From DASUSH01 sp963785155 (GTDB lineage Bacteria; Actinomycetota; Thermoleophilia; Solirubrobacterales; 70-9): 64,000 bases of DNA. The stretch spans positions 184,483 through 248,482 of the forward strand of contig CAWAUB010000001.1 of the NCBI GenBank assembly GCA_963785155.1, given 5' to 3'. The notes beneath the pieces were generated by a model that did no database searches, was not told where the DNA came from, and saw only the letters and a program-made list of their open reading frames with translations. Of the stretch, positions 38,064-48,018 are shown in pieces; position 1 is the first letter of the stretch, and each line of letters opens with the position of its first letter. A program made the translations under genes and the position numbers.

Positions 38064-39328
38064 GAAACCGTCGGGCGATGGTCGCCGGCCGGGTCCTCGG
38101 GCTGAATCGCGCCGTCGCCGAGCTCGAAGGCCGAATGCAGCGCCTTCACCGCGTCGGGCACCTGAGCGGAGTCGATCACGCAGGAGATCTTGATCGGGGA
38201 CGTGGAGATCATCTCGATGTTGATCTCGCCTTCGCCGAGCGTCCGGAAGACCTTTGCCGCGACGCCGGGGTGGCTGCGCATGCCCGCGCCGACGATCGAG
38301 ACCTTGCCGATCCGCTCGTCGGTCTCGACCGCGTCACCGGCGCCAAGCGACTCGATCGCCTCCTGGGCCATCCGCAGCTCCGAGCGCGGCACGGTGAAGG
38401 AGAGGTCGGCCTTCTGGTCGTCGGAGACCGGCTCGTTCTGAATGATCATGTCGACGTTGATCCCCGCGTCGGCGAGCGCGGTGAAGATCGTGCCGGCGAT
38501 CCCGGGCTCGTCGCGGACGCCGGTCAGGGTCACCCGAGCCTCGTCGGAGGAGTGCGTGACCGCGGTTACCAGGGGTCGTTCCATCGTCTCGTCCTCGCCT
38601 GTGACGAGGGTACCGGGGCCCTCGTCGAACGAGCTTCGGCAGTGGATCCGCACGCCGTAGTTGCGCGCGTACTCGACCGAGCGCAGCTGCAACACACCCG
38701 CCCCGGAGGCGGACATCTCGAGCATCTCCTCGAAGGAGACGACCGGCAGCTTCCGCGCGTCGGGCACGATTCGCGGGTCGGCGCTGAACACGCCGGCGAC
38801 GTCCGTGTAGATCTCACATACGTCGGCCTCGAGCGCGGCGGCAAGAGCGACCGCGGTCGTGTCCGACCCGCCCCGTCCGAGCGTGGTCACGTCGCGGCTG
38901 TCACCCGACACTCCCTGGAAGCCGGCGACGAGGACGATCCGGTCGGCATCGAGCGCCGCGGAAATCCGGTCCGCGCGGACGTCCAAGATCTTGGCCTTCG
39001 TATGCGAGGAATCCGTGACGATCCCGGCCTGCGATCCGGTCAGCGACTCGGCGTGGTGACCGAGGTCGTTGATCGCCATCGCGCAGAGCGCGCAGGAGAT
39101 CCGCTCCCCGACCGAGAGCAGCATGTCCATCTCCCGCGGCGACGGCACGTCAGAGACCTCGTGGGCCATCCGGTCGAGGTCGTCGGTCGTCTTGCCGCGT
39201 GCCGACAGCACCGCGACAACCCGGCTGCCGCCCTCGCGCGCCGCGACGATCCGCCGTGCGGCGCGCTTTATGTCCTCCGGCTCGGCGACCGAGGTGCCGC
39301 CGAACTTCATCACTGTGAGCCCGCTCAT
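38060..39328 (-). CDS. lysC: Aspartate kinase
   Basis: A 422-aa enzyme phosphorylating aspartate, the first step of the pathway. The N-terminal kinase domain has MKFGGTSVAEPEDIKR, FQGVSGDSRDVTTLGRGGSD and EIYTDVAGVFSADPRI. Two ACT domains follow after about residue 265 (VTLTGVRDEPGIAGTIFTAL; VSIVGAGMRSHPGVAAKVF), the usual site of lysine/threonine feedback control. TATCCT on the minus strand lies 10 bases before the ATG, and no lysine riboswitch is visible in the 44-base divergent spacer. Confidence 0.97.
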
Positions 39329-39338
39329 GGAGCGGCGG

Positions 39339-39362
39339 AGGATACGCGCAGGCCACTACGCT
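39339..39362. promoter_or_regulatory. Divergent leaderless -10 elements for lysC and GH3 gene
   Basis: TATCCT (minus, 39344-39339) is 10 bases from the lysC ATG, and TACGCT (plus, 39357-39362) is 10 bases from the GH3 ATG. The whole spacer is 44 bases and has no Shine-Dalgarno sequence for either gene. Confidence 0.4.
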
Positions 39363-39372
39363 CCCCGGCCTG

Positions 39373-40731
39373 ATGAGGGGGCCTCTCGGGCGTGGCATCG
39401 CCATCGTCGCCGCCGTCGTCGCCACCGCCGCGATCTATCTGCTCGTGATCCGCGACGACTCGGGCGGCGGCGGGCACGAGCGGACCCGCGCGAACAACGA
39501 GGTGCCGCAGGCCGTCGAGTCCCTCGTCGGCGACCTGACGACGGAGCAGAAGGTCGACGGAATCCTGCTCGTCGGCTTCGACGGCACCGACTCCACCGCC
39601 CCGTTCCTGGAGACGCTCCGGACGAACCCTCCCGGCGGGATCCTGGTCCGCGGCGCCAACTGGCTCGACTCCGTCCAGGGCACGGCTTTGGTAACCGAAC
39701 TCGACGCCGCCGCGGCTGAGTCCGGTGACACCCCGCCCCTGATCGCGACGCGCCAGGAAGGCGGCGAGTACCGCTCCCTCGTCGACATGCCGCCTGAGAG
39801 CCGCCAGCTCGACATCGGCGACGTCGGCGATCCCGAGGTGGCCCAGGCCTCCGCGCGCGAGACCGGCGAGGCCCTGCGCGACGCCGGCTTCGACATGAAC
39901 CTCGCCCCGGTCGCCGACATCGCGACGCTCGACAGCCCGATCGCGGACCGTTCTTACTCCGACGACAGCGTGATCACCACCCAGATGACCGCCGCGGCCG
40001 TGCGGGGCTGCGCCGAGGCCGAGATCGCCTGCGTCGCCCGCCACTTCCCGGGACTTGGAGCCGCATCGGGCTCGACGGACGACGGTCCGGCAAGCGTCAG
40101 CCTCGACACAGCAACCCTCGCGTCACGCGACCTCGCCCCCTTCGAGGCCGCGATCGACGAGGGAGTGCCGGCGGTGATGCTCTCGCACGCCTTCTACACG
40201 GCATACGACCCGGTCACCCCGGCCTCGCTCTCACCGGAGGTCGCGACTCGCCTACTTCGGGACGAGCTCGGCTTCACCGGCGTCGCGATCACCGACGACC
40301 TCGTGACCGGTGCGATCCGGGCCACCACCGGCGTCGAGCCGGCGGCGATCGCAGCGGTGAACGCCGGCGCCGACATGCTCCTGATCGAAACGCCGGGCGA
40401 GGAGGCCGGTGTCCGGGAGGCTCTGGTCGCGGCCGTCGAGTCCGGCCAGATCCCAACCGAACGAATCGATCAGGCGGTCGGCCGGGTGCTCGGGCTGAAG
40501 CAGACGCTGGGGCTCGTCGAAGGAAGCCCCGGAGTAGGCTCGAGGCAAGGGTGGAGCTGGGAACCGACACGAAGGTGGTGCTGGTGGCGACGGGCCTGCT
40601 GTTCCTCTGGGCCCTCGCGCTCGGGGTCTGGAAGTACCGGCAGATGGCCACCAGCGAAGACCATCTCGCCCATCCCTACGTCGACACGGCCCACCGCGCG
40701 GCACTGCTTTACAGCTTCGCCGGCATCCTGA
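39373..40731 (+). CDS. Glycoside hydrolase family 3 N-terminal domain protein (NagZ-like), degenerate
   Basis: Exported protein with an N-terminal membrane segment (GIAIVAAVVATAAIYLLVI), then a GH3 beta/alpha barrel. VARHFPGLGAAS corresponds to the KHFPGHGD region and AITDDLVTGAIRA to the nucleophile loop, with Asp kept. The general-acid histidine of the NagZ D-S-H loop is absent (STDDGPAS), and IATRQEGGEYRSL has Arg where NagZ has Asp, so activity on N-acetylglucosamine is doubtful. The frame runs to 40731, but the last 60 or so codons overlap the next gene. With one base removed from the GGGG run at 40509, the protein ends as GSSKEAPE and TAG 40535-40537, which is the likelier end. Confidence 0.78.
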   Translation: MRGPLGRGIAIVAAVVATAAIYLLVIRDDSGGGGHERTRANNEVPQAVESLVGDLTTEQKVDGILLVGFDGTDSTAPFLETLRTNPPGGILVRGANWLDSVQGTALVTELDAAAAESGDTPPLIATRQEGGEYRSLVDMPPESRQLDIGDVGDPEVAQASARETGEALRDAGFDMNLAPVADIATLDSPIADRSYSDDSVITTQMTAAAVRGCAEAEIACVARHFPGLGAASGSTDDGPASVSLDTATLASRDLAPFEAAIDEGVPAVMLSHAFYTAYDPVTPASLSPEVATRLLRDELGFTGVAITDDLVTGAIRATTGVEPAAIAAVNAGADMLLIETPGEEAGVREALVAAVESGQIPTERIDQAVGRVLGLKQTLGLVEGSPGVGSRQGWSWEPTRRWCWWRRACCSSGPSRSGSGSTGRWPPAKTISPIPTSTRPTARHCFTASPAS

Positions 40732-40976
40732 TAGCCGTCTTCGTCGAGCTGAGCGGCTGGTCGGAGGCGGTGAACCTCATCGCCGCCGGGGCTCTGCTCT
40801 TCTTCTTCTACTTCGCGATCGCCGGCTACGCGTACCACGGCTGGAAGCGCGACACGACCAACCAGTTCGCCGACCCCGCCCCCGGCACCCATCCGTTCAT
40901 GACCGCGCTGATCGCCGCCGAGATCGGCGGCTTCGCCGTGCTCTTCGCCGGGTTCCTCGACGCTCAGGTTCTGTGA
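40551..40976 (+). CDS. Small membrane protein of unknown function
   Basis: A 141-aa protein from GTG 40551 with four hydrophobic segments (VLVATGLLFLWALALGVW, LYSFAGILIAVFVELSG, LIAAGALLFFFYFAIAGYAY, LIAAEIGGFAVLFAGFLD). A loop HPYVDTAHRAALL lies after the first. The family is not recognised. TAGGCT at 40535-40540 lies 10 bases before the start, suggesting its own leaderless transcript. Confidence 0.7.
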   Translation: MELGTDTKVVLVATGLLFLWALALGVWKYRQMATSEDHLAHPYVDTAHRAALLYSFAGILIAVFVELSGWSEAVNLIAAGALLFFFYFAIAGYAYHGWKRDTTNQFADPAPGTHPFMTALIAAEIGGFAVLFAGFLDAQVL

Positions 40977-40991
40977 GCGCTCTCACACCCG

Positions 40992-41012
40992 GATGTATCG
41001 CGGCGATATATC
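40992..41012. promoter_or_regulatory. PadR-type operator overlapping the PadR promoter
   Basis: A 21-bp dyad: GATgTATCGC, central G, GCGATAtATC, with only one mismatched pair. The core TATCGC-G-GCGATA is perfect. It overlaps the -10 TATCTT (41009-41014) that lies 7 bases before the PadR GTG, so a bound repressor would block transcription of the PadR-MMPL operon. The form resembles known PadR-family binding boxes. Confidence 0.65.
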
Positions 41013-41021
41013 TTCGCCCGC

Positions 41022-41582
41022 GTGAACGAATCTCCCCTCTCCGACACCGCCTACGTGATCCTCGGCCTGCTCGATCGGCGGCCGCGGACGGGCTACGAGA
41101 TCAAGAGCACCGTTGACGGGTCCACGCGCTTCTTTTGGGCGGCGAGCTACGGCCAGATCTACCCCGAGCTGCGCCGTCTCGAGGCCGCCGGCCTCGTCTC
41201 CTCCGAGCGCGATGACGCCGGCGCGCGCAAGCGCAAGCGCCACCGGATAACGGCCGCCGGACGGCGCGAGCTGCGCCGCTGGCTCGCCGAGCCCCCGGAG
41301 ACCTACGAGCTTCGCGACGAAGGGCTGCTGAAGCTCTTCTTTGCCGAATCCGTCGCGCCGGCCGGCCGGAACGCCGCCGGAGCCGAAACGCTCGCGAACA
41401 TGGCGAAGCGCCACGCGGAGACCGGTGATCGCCTGCGTTCGATGGAGCCAAGGCTCGTCGCCAATGGCGACCCCTACCAGCTCGCCGTGCTCCGCTACGG
41501 GATCGAGCTGAACGCGTGGGGCGAGGAATACTGCAGGCGGGCGATTCGCGATCTCGATCCGGGTATGGAGGAGTCGGCCTGA
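41022..41582 (+). CDS. PadR-family transcriptional regulator
   Basis: A 186-aa repressor. The winged-helix domain is at residues 1-85 (AYVILGLLDRRPRTGYEIKS, FFWAASYGQIYPELRRLEAA, HRITAAGRRELRRWL), followed by the C-terminal helical dimerisation domain of subfamily 1. GTG 41022 lies 7 bases after TATCTT and 9 bases after the operator-like dyad. Its stop shares one base with the MMPL start (TGATG). The arrangement predicts self-repression, and repression of the exporter, relieved by the exported or a related compound. Confidence 0.92.
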   Translation: MNESPLSDTAYVILGLLDRRPRTGYEIKSTVDGSTRFFWAASYGQIYPELRRLEAAGLVSSERDDAGARKRKRHRITAAGRRELRRWLAEPPETYELRDEGLLKLFFAESVAPAGRNAAGAETLANMAKRHAETGDRLRSMEPRLVANGDPYQLAVLRYGIELNAWGEEYCRRAIRDLDPGMEESA

Positions 41583-43701
41583 TGTTCCGTGCCCTCGCCG
41601 ATCTCGCCCAGCGTCACCGCGTCCTCGTCGTCGTGGCCAGCGTCGCCTTCTTCGCCGTCGCCGGGGTGCTCGGCGCGGGCGTCGCCGACAAGCTCGACCC
41701 CTACGGCGCCGACGACCCGGACTCGGAGAGCGTCCGTGCCGAGGACCGCCTCGAGCGCGCCGGCTATCGCGAGACGAGCGTCGTCGTCCTCGTCCAAGAC
41801 ACCGATCCGCAAACCGAGGCCGGCGCCGAGCGTGTCGACGAGGTCGCCGCCATCCTCCGCGAGGAGGACGAGGTGAAGGCGATCACCGGCTTCGCCGAGA
41901 CCCGCTCGCCCGCATTCGTCGCCAAGGACGGCGAATCGACCTATCTCGCCGTGAGCCTGCGCCCGACCGACGACGGCGAGCGCCAGGACGCCGCGGACCG
42001 GGTCACGGCATCGCTCGAGGACGAGCCGGATGTGCTCGTCGGCGGGAACGCCGTGGCCAACGCGCAGGTCAACGAGAAGGTGGAGAGCGACCTCCAGCGC
42101 GCCGAGCTCTACGCCTTCCCGATCCTCCTGCTCCTCTCCCTGCTCTTCTTCCGCAGCCTCGTCGCCGCGCTCCTGCCCCTGCTGGTCGGCGCCCTCGCCA
42201 TCGTCGGCACGTTCCTGATGCTGACCGTGGCCTCCGAGCTCACCTCGATCTCGATCTTCGCGCTCAACCTGGTCACCGGCCTCGGCCTCGGCCTCGCGAT
42301 CGACTACAGCCTGTTCATGGTCTCCCGCTATCGCGAGGAGCTCGAGAAGAGCGGCCCGGGCCTCGACGCGATGCGAGCGACGATGGCGACCGCCGGGCGA
42401 ACGGTCCTCTTCTCCTCCCTCACCGTCTCGGCCGCGCTCGCCGCGCTCTGCGTCTTCCCGCAGCGGTTCCTCTACTCGATGGGACTCGGCGGCGCGATGG
42501 TCGCGCTGATCGCAGCCGCGATCGCGCTCATCGTCCTCCCCGCCGTGCTCGCGCTCCTCGGCAACCGGGTCAATTCGCTTGCGCCCGCCTTCCTCCAGCG
42601 CCGCGCCGAGCGCGACGCGCGCCGGACCGAGGAGGGCTTCTGGTACCGGCTCTCGCAGCTGGTGATGCGGGTCCCGGGCCGGATCGCGATCGCCAGCGCG
42701 ACGCTCCTGATCGTCCTCGGGATCCCGTTCTTCAGCATCGAGTTCACCACCGTAGATGCCACCGTCCTGCCGGAGGACGCGAGCGCGCGGGAGGTCGACG
42801 AGGTTCTGCGAACGGACTTCCCGCCCTTCCGCGACAGCCCGATCCTGCTCGCGGCATCGGGCGACCGCTCGGAGGCGGCGGAGCTGGCTCGTGAGGCCGG
42901 CAAGCTCGACCACGTCGCGGAGGTCGGCGAGCCGAATCAGCTCGAGAAGGACGTCTCCGTGGTCGAGGTGATCGCGAAGGAGCCGCCCCTATCGGGCGCC
43001 AGCCAGGATCTTGTCGAAGAGCTCCGCGGGCTGGAGGGCACGGCGCTCGTGGCGGGGTCGAGCGCGAGCTACGTCGACCTGCAGGACAGCCTCGTCGAGC
43101 ATCTGCCGCTGATGCTCGCGATCGTCGCCGTCACCACCTTCGTGATCCTCTTCCTGATGACCGGCTCGGTCGTCCTGCCCCTGAAGCAGCTGCTGATGAA
43201 CGCGCTCGGCCTGTCGGCGATGTTCGGGATCCTCGTCCTGATCTTCCAGGACGGCAGGTTCGAGAGCCTGCTCGGCTATACGAGCCAGGGCGCACTCGAG
43301 GTGACCCAGCCCCTATTCCTGTTCGCGGTCGCCTTCGGGCTGTCGACCGACTACGGCGTGTTCCTGCTCTCGCGGATCAAGGAGGCCCGCGACGGCGGCG
43401 CGTCCGACTCGGACGCTGTCGCGATCGGGCTCGAGCGGACCGGGCGCATCGTCACCGCCGCCGCCCTGCTTTTCGCGATCGCGATCGGCGCCTTCGTCAC
43501 CTCGGAGATGATCTTCATCAAGGAGCTGGGACTCGGCACCGCGCTCGCGGTCCTGATCGACGCGACGATCGTCCGCGCGCTCCTCGTCCCCTCGCTCATG
43601 GCCCTGCTCGGCAAGTGGAACTGGTGGGCGCCCAAGCCGCTACGCCATCTGCACGAACGGATCGGCCTAAGCGACCCCGCGAGGTGGTTCATAATCGACG
43701 G

Positions 43702-43705
<4 letters not shown>
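41582..43705 (+). CDS. MMPL/RND-family exporter
   Basis: A 707-aa inner-membrane transporter with two repeats of one membrane segment, a large external loop and five membrane segments. Typical motifs are LVTGLGLGLAIDYSLFMVSRY in the first half (first 20 shown as LVTGLGLGLAIDYSLFMVSR) and FAVAFGLSTDYGVFLLSRIK in the second; the Asp-Tyr pairs carry proton coupling. Family members export lipids, siderophores or drugs. It follows PadR and precedes a GAF-GGDEF gene with overlaps at both junctions, so the three form one operon. Confidence 0.92.
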
Positions 43706-44705
<1,000 letters not shown>

Positions 44706-44713
44706 TCGGTGAT

Positions 44714-45319
44714 CTAACCGCCGACCGACTGGCGGCCGGCGAACGCCCGTCCGAGTGTGACCTCGTCGGCGTGCTCGAGGTCCGCGCCGACCGGCAGGCC
44801 GGAGGCCAGTCGGGTGATCGTGACCCGGTCGCGCAGGAGCTCGGCGATGTGGAGCGCGGTCGCCTCCCCGGTCGTCGTCGGGTTGGTCGCGAGCACGACC
44901 TCGGAGACCTCGCCGTCACCTGCCCGCTCGACCAGCTCGCCGATCTTCAGATCCTCGGGATCGACGCCGTCGATCGGCGAGAGCGCCCCGCCGAGCACGT
45001 GGTAGAGACCGCGAAACTCATGCGTGCGCTCGATCGGGATCACGTCGCCCGGCTCCTCGACCACGCAGATCACGCTGCGATCGCGGCGGGTGTCCTCGCA
45101 GATCCGGCAGATCGGGCCCTCGGCCAGGTTGAAGCAGGTCTCACAGAGCCCGACCTTCTCCTTGACCTCGCGGATCGCGTCGGCGAGGGCGTTCGCGTCA
45201 TCGTCCTCCTCGCGGAGAATGTGGAAGGCGAGCCGCTGCGCGCTGCGCTGGCCGATCCCCGGCAGCTTCGAAAGCTCGGCGATCAGCCGCTGGATGGGGC
45301 CGGCGTACATCTCACTCAA
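44714..45319 (-). CDS. recR: Recombination mediator protein RecR
   Basis: A 201-aa protein of the RecF pathway, which helps load RecA on gapped DNA. An N-terminal helix-hairpin-helix (LPGIGQRSAQRLAFHIL), the four-cysteine zinc finger (CETCFNLAEGPICRIC) and the Toprim domain (VICVVEEPGDVIPIERT) are complete. The first possible start is TTG 45319; ATG 45310 (MYAGPIQRL) matches the usual N-terminus better. Normally it follows dnaX and ybaB directly; here those genes lie 6.5 kb away. Confidence 0.97.
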   Translation of the reverse strand: MSEMYAGPIQRLIAELSKLPGIGQRSAQRLAFHILREEDDDANALADAIREVKEKVGLCETCFNLAEGPICRICEDTRRDRSVICVVEEPGDVIPIERTHEFRGLYHVLGGALSPIDGVDPEDLKIGELVERAGDGEVSEVVLATNPTTTGEATALHIAELLRDRVTITRLASGLPVGADLEHADEVTLGRAFAGRQSVGG

Positions 45320-45356
45320 GTCACCGAATCCTCCGCTTCGCGTCCGGTTCGGCTTG

Positions 45357-45374
45357 ATCTCATCTGCATGAGAT
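45357..45374. promoter_or_regulatory. 18-bp dyad between recR and RTX-like gene
   Basis: ATCTCAT, four bases CTGC, then ATGAGAT: perfect 7-bp arms in the 95-base divergent spacer, at the edge of the inserted gene block. It could be a regulator site or a small hairpin. Confidence 0.35.
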
Positions 45375-45401
45375 TCACGGTATCGGCTGGATCGGCTCGT
45401 C

Positions 45402-45407
45402 TAACGT
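45402..45407 (+). promoter_or_regulatory. Leaderless -10 element of small RTX-like gene
   Basis: TAACGT with 7 bases to the GTG at 45415; no Shine-Dalgarno sequence. Confidence 0.35.
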
Positions 45408-45414
45408 TCCCCGC

Positions 45415-45981
45415 GTGCGGGCACGGAGGCTCATTGCGGTCACGCTCCTCGGGCTGACCCTGATCTCGGGCACGGCACTCGCCGTGCGCGGGACGACCGG
45501 CGCCGACGAGATCAGCGGCACGAAGGCGGCGAGACGATCCGCGGCCTGGAAGGCGACGACCGCCTCTCCGGGAAGGGCGGCGACGACATGCTCGCCGGCG
45601 GGCCGGGCGCGGACGTCCTGCGCGGCGGCTCCGGCGACGACCGGTGCGTGACCGACGCCGAGGATCCCGACCCGCGCGGCTGCGAGGACATCGACGGGGC
45701 CCGCCGGACCGCTCCGCGTCACCCAGGTCACCGGCGACGACCGCTGCATCGTCCTGCGGCGCGCCGACAGCTGTTACTTCGTGATCGAGGGGATGAGCGC
45801 CGACGAGCCAACCGGCTCGGTGGCTGGCACCAGCGGGGTGCGCGTCCTGGCGCCGGGCGGCGAGGTCAGCGCTAGCAATGGCCGCTGGACCGCCCACGGC
45901 ACGTACGCCTGCGAAGGCGACGGAGCACTCGAGGTCACGATCGCGGCCGAGACCACCAGCGTCCCGATCGATTGCGCTTAA
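45415..45981 (+). CDS. Small secreted calcium-binding (RTX-like repeat) protein, two compensating frameshifts
   Basis: A secreted protein of about 188 aa. A signal peptide (LIAVTLLGLTLISGTALAV) is followed by nonapeptide repeats that become visible once the frame is corrected near 45525: GGETIRGLEGDDRLSGKGGD, DMLAGGPGADVLRGGSGDDR. A second shift near 45705 restores the original frame, giving GDDRCIVLRRADSCYFVIEG and a strand-rich end with paired cysteines and TAA 45981. GGxGxDxLx repeats bind Ca2+ and fold as a parallel beta-roll outside the cell. The start is GTG 45415, seven bases after TAACGT. Confidence 0.65.
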
Positions 45982-46016
45982 AATCCCGCCAGCCCTCAAA
46001 GGGAGTTGAGCGTGGA

Positions 46017-48008
46017 ATGACCGCCAAGGACAGGCAGCGCAACCGGTTCGCAACCGCAATCATCGCCGGCGTAGCCGGATTGCTCCTTGCCGCACCGGCG
46101 CCCGGTTCGGCTGCCGAGCGGACCGCCCCCGCCCAGGCCGTGAACCTCGCCTATGGCACGTCAAGCTCAGAGGGCTACGAGTGCCATCAGGGCCTCTACA
46201 TCCGCTGGGCGGACGTCAAGGGCGTGGAGAACTACACGCTGACGTTCTACGACGGTCACTACCAAAGCGACCAGTCGCTGTCTGTCTCGCCGCCCTACGG
46301 CGACAACGTGAACCCCGAGGGACTCAGGCCATCGGCGGGCATTCATCAAGTCGGCTGGACCGGAGGCGTCTCGTTCGGGTACGGGGAGCCGCCTCCAGAC
46401 TGGTCCTGCGAACCGGGCACCGACACAAGCAGAGCCCAGAACCCGGTGGTGCACTGGACCGAGCCGGGGTCATTCATCGAGGGCACGGTCACGGGCCCGT
46501 GTGAGGACTCCGAGGGCGACTGCCCCCTGGCCGGCGTGAAGGTTCAAGCGGCCGCGAAGGGCAAGAGGGCGAAGGGGGGCAACGATACGACGGATTCGCT
46601 TGGTGGATACGCGATCAAGGTGGGGGCCGGTTCGTACGAGGTCGCCGCAGCCAAGTCCGGGCTCAGATTCGATCCCAGAACGAAGCGGGTCAAGGTGGAG
46701 GCGGAGCAGGTTGCGCGCGCGGACTTCAGCGCCGTACGCGGCTGTCAGGCAATCTTGAACCGAGCAGCAAGCGGCACCGACACAAGGGCGAAGGGATGCC
46801 CTCTCGTTGTCACCGTCAAGGAATACAACGACAAACCGGTCAAGGGAGCGAAGATCTCGGCCAAGGGCCCCGACGCGCCGAAGCCGACCGAGACGGACAA
46901 GAACGGCGTGGCGACGCTCGAGCTCAAGGGCGGAAAGGCCTACGTCGTCACGGCCCAAGGCCCGAAGGATGCTCGTTACCTACCGGAGGGCGATTTCGAG
47001 ACCAAGACGGTGGACCCTCGGCGGATCAGCGTCGTAGGTGGCGTCGACAAGCAGGTCCCGCTACGGCTTGCGCCCAAGTGCCTGGGTGAGTACGCGACCA
47101 TCGTCGGATCTGAGGACCAGTCGCAAAAGGACGTGCTGATCGGTGGCGGCGGCAGCGATGTGATCCATACCCTCGCGCCCTACGCCGCGCCTCCTCAGGT
47201 GGAGGACATTCCGACGATCGAGGCCGACGGGGTAAACGGATTTGGGGGTGCGGACAAGATCTGCGGTACGGGGAATCTCGTGGGCGAAGATGGCGCCGAC
47301 CGAATCGAATCCGTTCTCCCCAGCGGGTTTGGGCTTCCCGATTCCGGCGGAGGCGAGATCATGGATTCCTCGGGCAACGTTGCGTACGCCACCGTCCAGG
47401 GGGGTGACGGCGCGGACCGGATCACGATGAACGGCGGCCGGGCCTTCGGCGACCTAGGCGAAGACGTGATCACGGGCGGGGCCGCCGCCGAGCTCATCTT
47501 TGCCAACGGGCACCCCAACGTGTATCCGCCCGACAAGCAAGAAAACGTCTTGCGGGGCGGCGGCGGGCACGACACCCTGACCGGAGCCGAAGGCGCTGAC
47601 ACACTCGACGGCGGCGTCGGTACCGATTTCATCAACGGCGGCGCGGGCGACGACGACATCTTTGGCGGCGCCGGCGGCGATGCGAGCGTCCCGCAGCAAT
47701 TGCTGGGTGGCTTCGGCAACGACGTCGTCCACGGTGGATCGGGGGTCGACTGGGCGAGCGGCGACATCCTGGCCACCTTCGAAGGCGCCCCCATCGGTGC
47801 CGGCACCGAAATTGGGCCGAACGACCCGATCGTCGACGACGACAAGGTCTTCGGCTTCGCAGGGAACGATTTCCTGACCGGTGGCGCCCGAGGATCAGAT
47901 TTCCTCGACGGCGGGGACGGCACCGACAGGCTCCAAGGGCCGCTCTTTGGGACGGCCGACTGCCGCCGCGGCGAGACGCTGGAAGAAAGCTGCAAGAAGA
48001 GCCGCTGA
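46017..48008 (+). CDS. Large secreted RTX-like calcium-binding repeat protein
   Basis: A 663-aa exported protein. ATG 46017 follows GGGAG, and a longer frame begins at 45972. The signal peptide is FATAIIAGVAGLLLAAPAPG with cleavage near residue 33. Residues about 155-240 form a carboxypeptidase-regulatory-like/SpaA-type domain (SFIEGTVTGPC, then AGSYEVAAAKSGLRF) and about 260-354 a second Ig-like domain (VTVKEYNDKPVKGAKISAKG). From about 355 to the end there are irregular Ca2+-binding repeats (VLRGGGGHDTLTGAEGADTL, GGAGDDDIFGGAGGD, FLDGGDGTDRLQG). There is no lipobox or cell-wall sorting motif. Probably a cell-surface or secreted adhesin-like protein. Confidence 0.82.
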   Translation: MTAKDRQRNRFATAIIAGVAGLLLAAPAPGSAAERTAPAQAVNLAYGTSSSEGYECHQGLYIRWADVKGVENYTLTFYDGHYQSDQSLSVSPPYGDNVNPEGLRPSAGIHQVGWTGGVSFGYGEPPPDWSCEPGTDTSRAQNPVVHWTEPGSFIEGTVTGPCEDSEGDCPLAGVKVQAAAKGKRAKGGNDTTDSLGGYAIKVGAGSYEVAAAKSGLRFDPRTKRVKVEAEQVARADFSAVRGCQAILNRAASGTDTRAKGCPLVVTVKEYNDKPVKGAKISAKGPDAPKPTETDKNGVATLELKGGKAYVVTAQGPKDARYLPEGDFETKTVDPRRISVVGGVDKQVPLRLAPKCLGEYATIVGSEDQSQKDVLIGGGGSDVIHTLAPYAAPPQVEDIPTIEADGVNGFGGADKICGTGNLVGEDGADRIESVLPSGFGLPDSGGGEIMDSSGNVAYATVQGGDGADRITMNGGRAFGDLGEDVITGGAAAELIFANGHPNVYPPDKQENVLRGGGGHDTLTGAEGADTLDGGVGTDFINGGAGDDDIFGGAGGDASVPQQLLGGFGNDVVHGGSGVDWASGDILATFEGAPIGAGTEIGPNDPIVDDDKVFGFAGNDFLTGGARGSDFLDGGDGTDRLQGPLFGTADCRRGETLEESCKKSR

Positions 48009-48018
48009 ACCGGGGGGC

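Noticed and set aside
45972..46016. Earlier start for the large RTX-like protein
   Set aside because: The extension overlaps the TAA of the previous gene and would place a charged stretch before the signal peptide; ATG 46017 is better placed.
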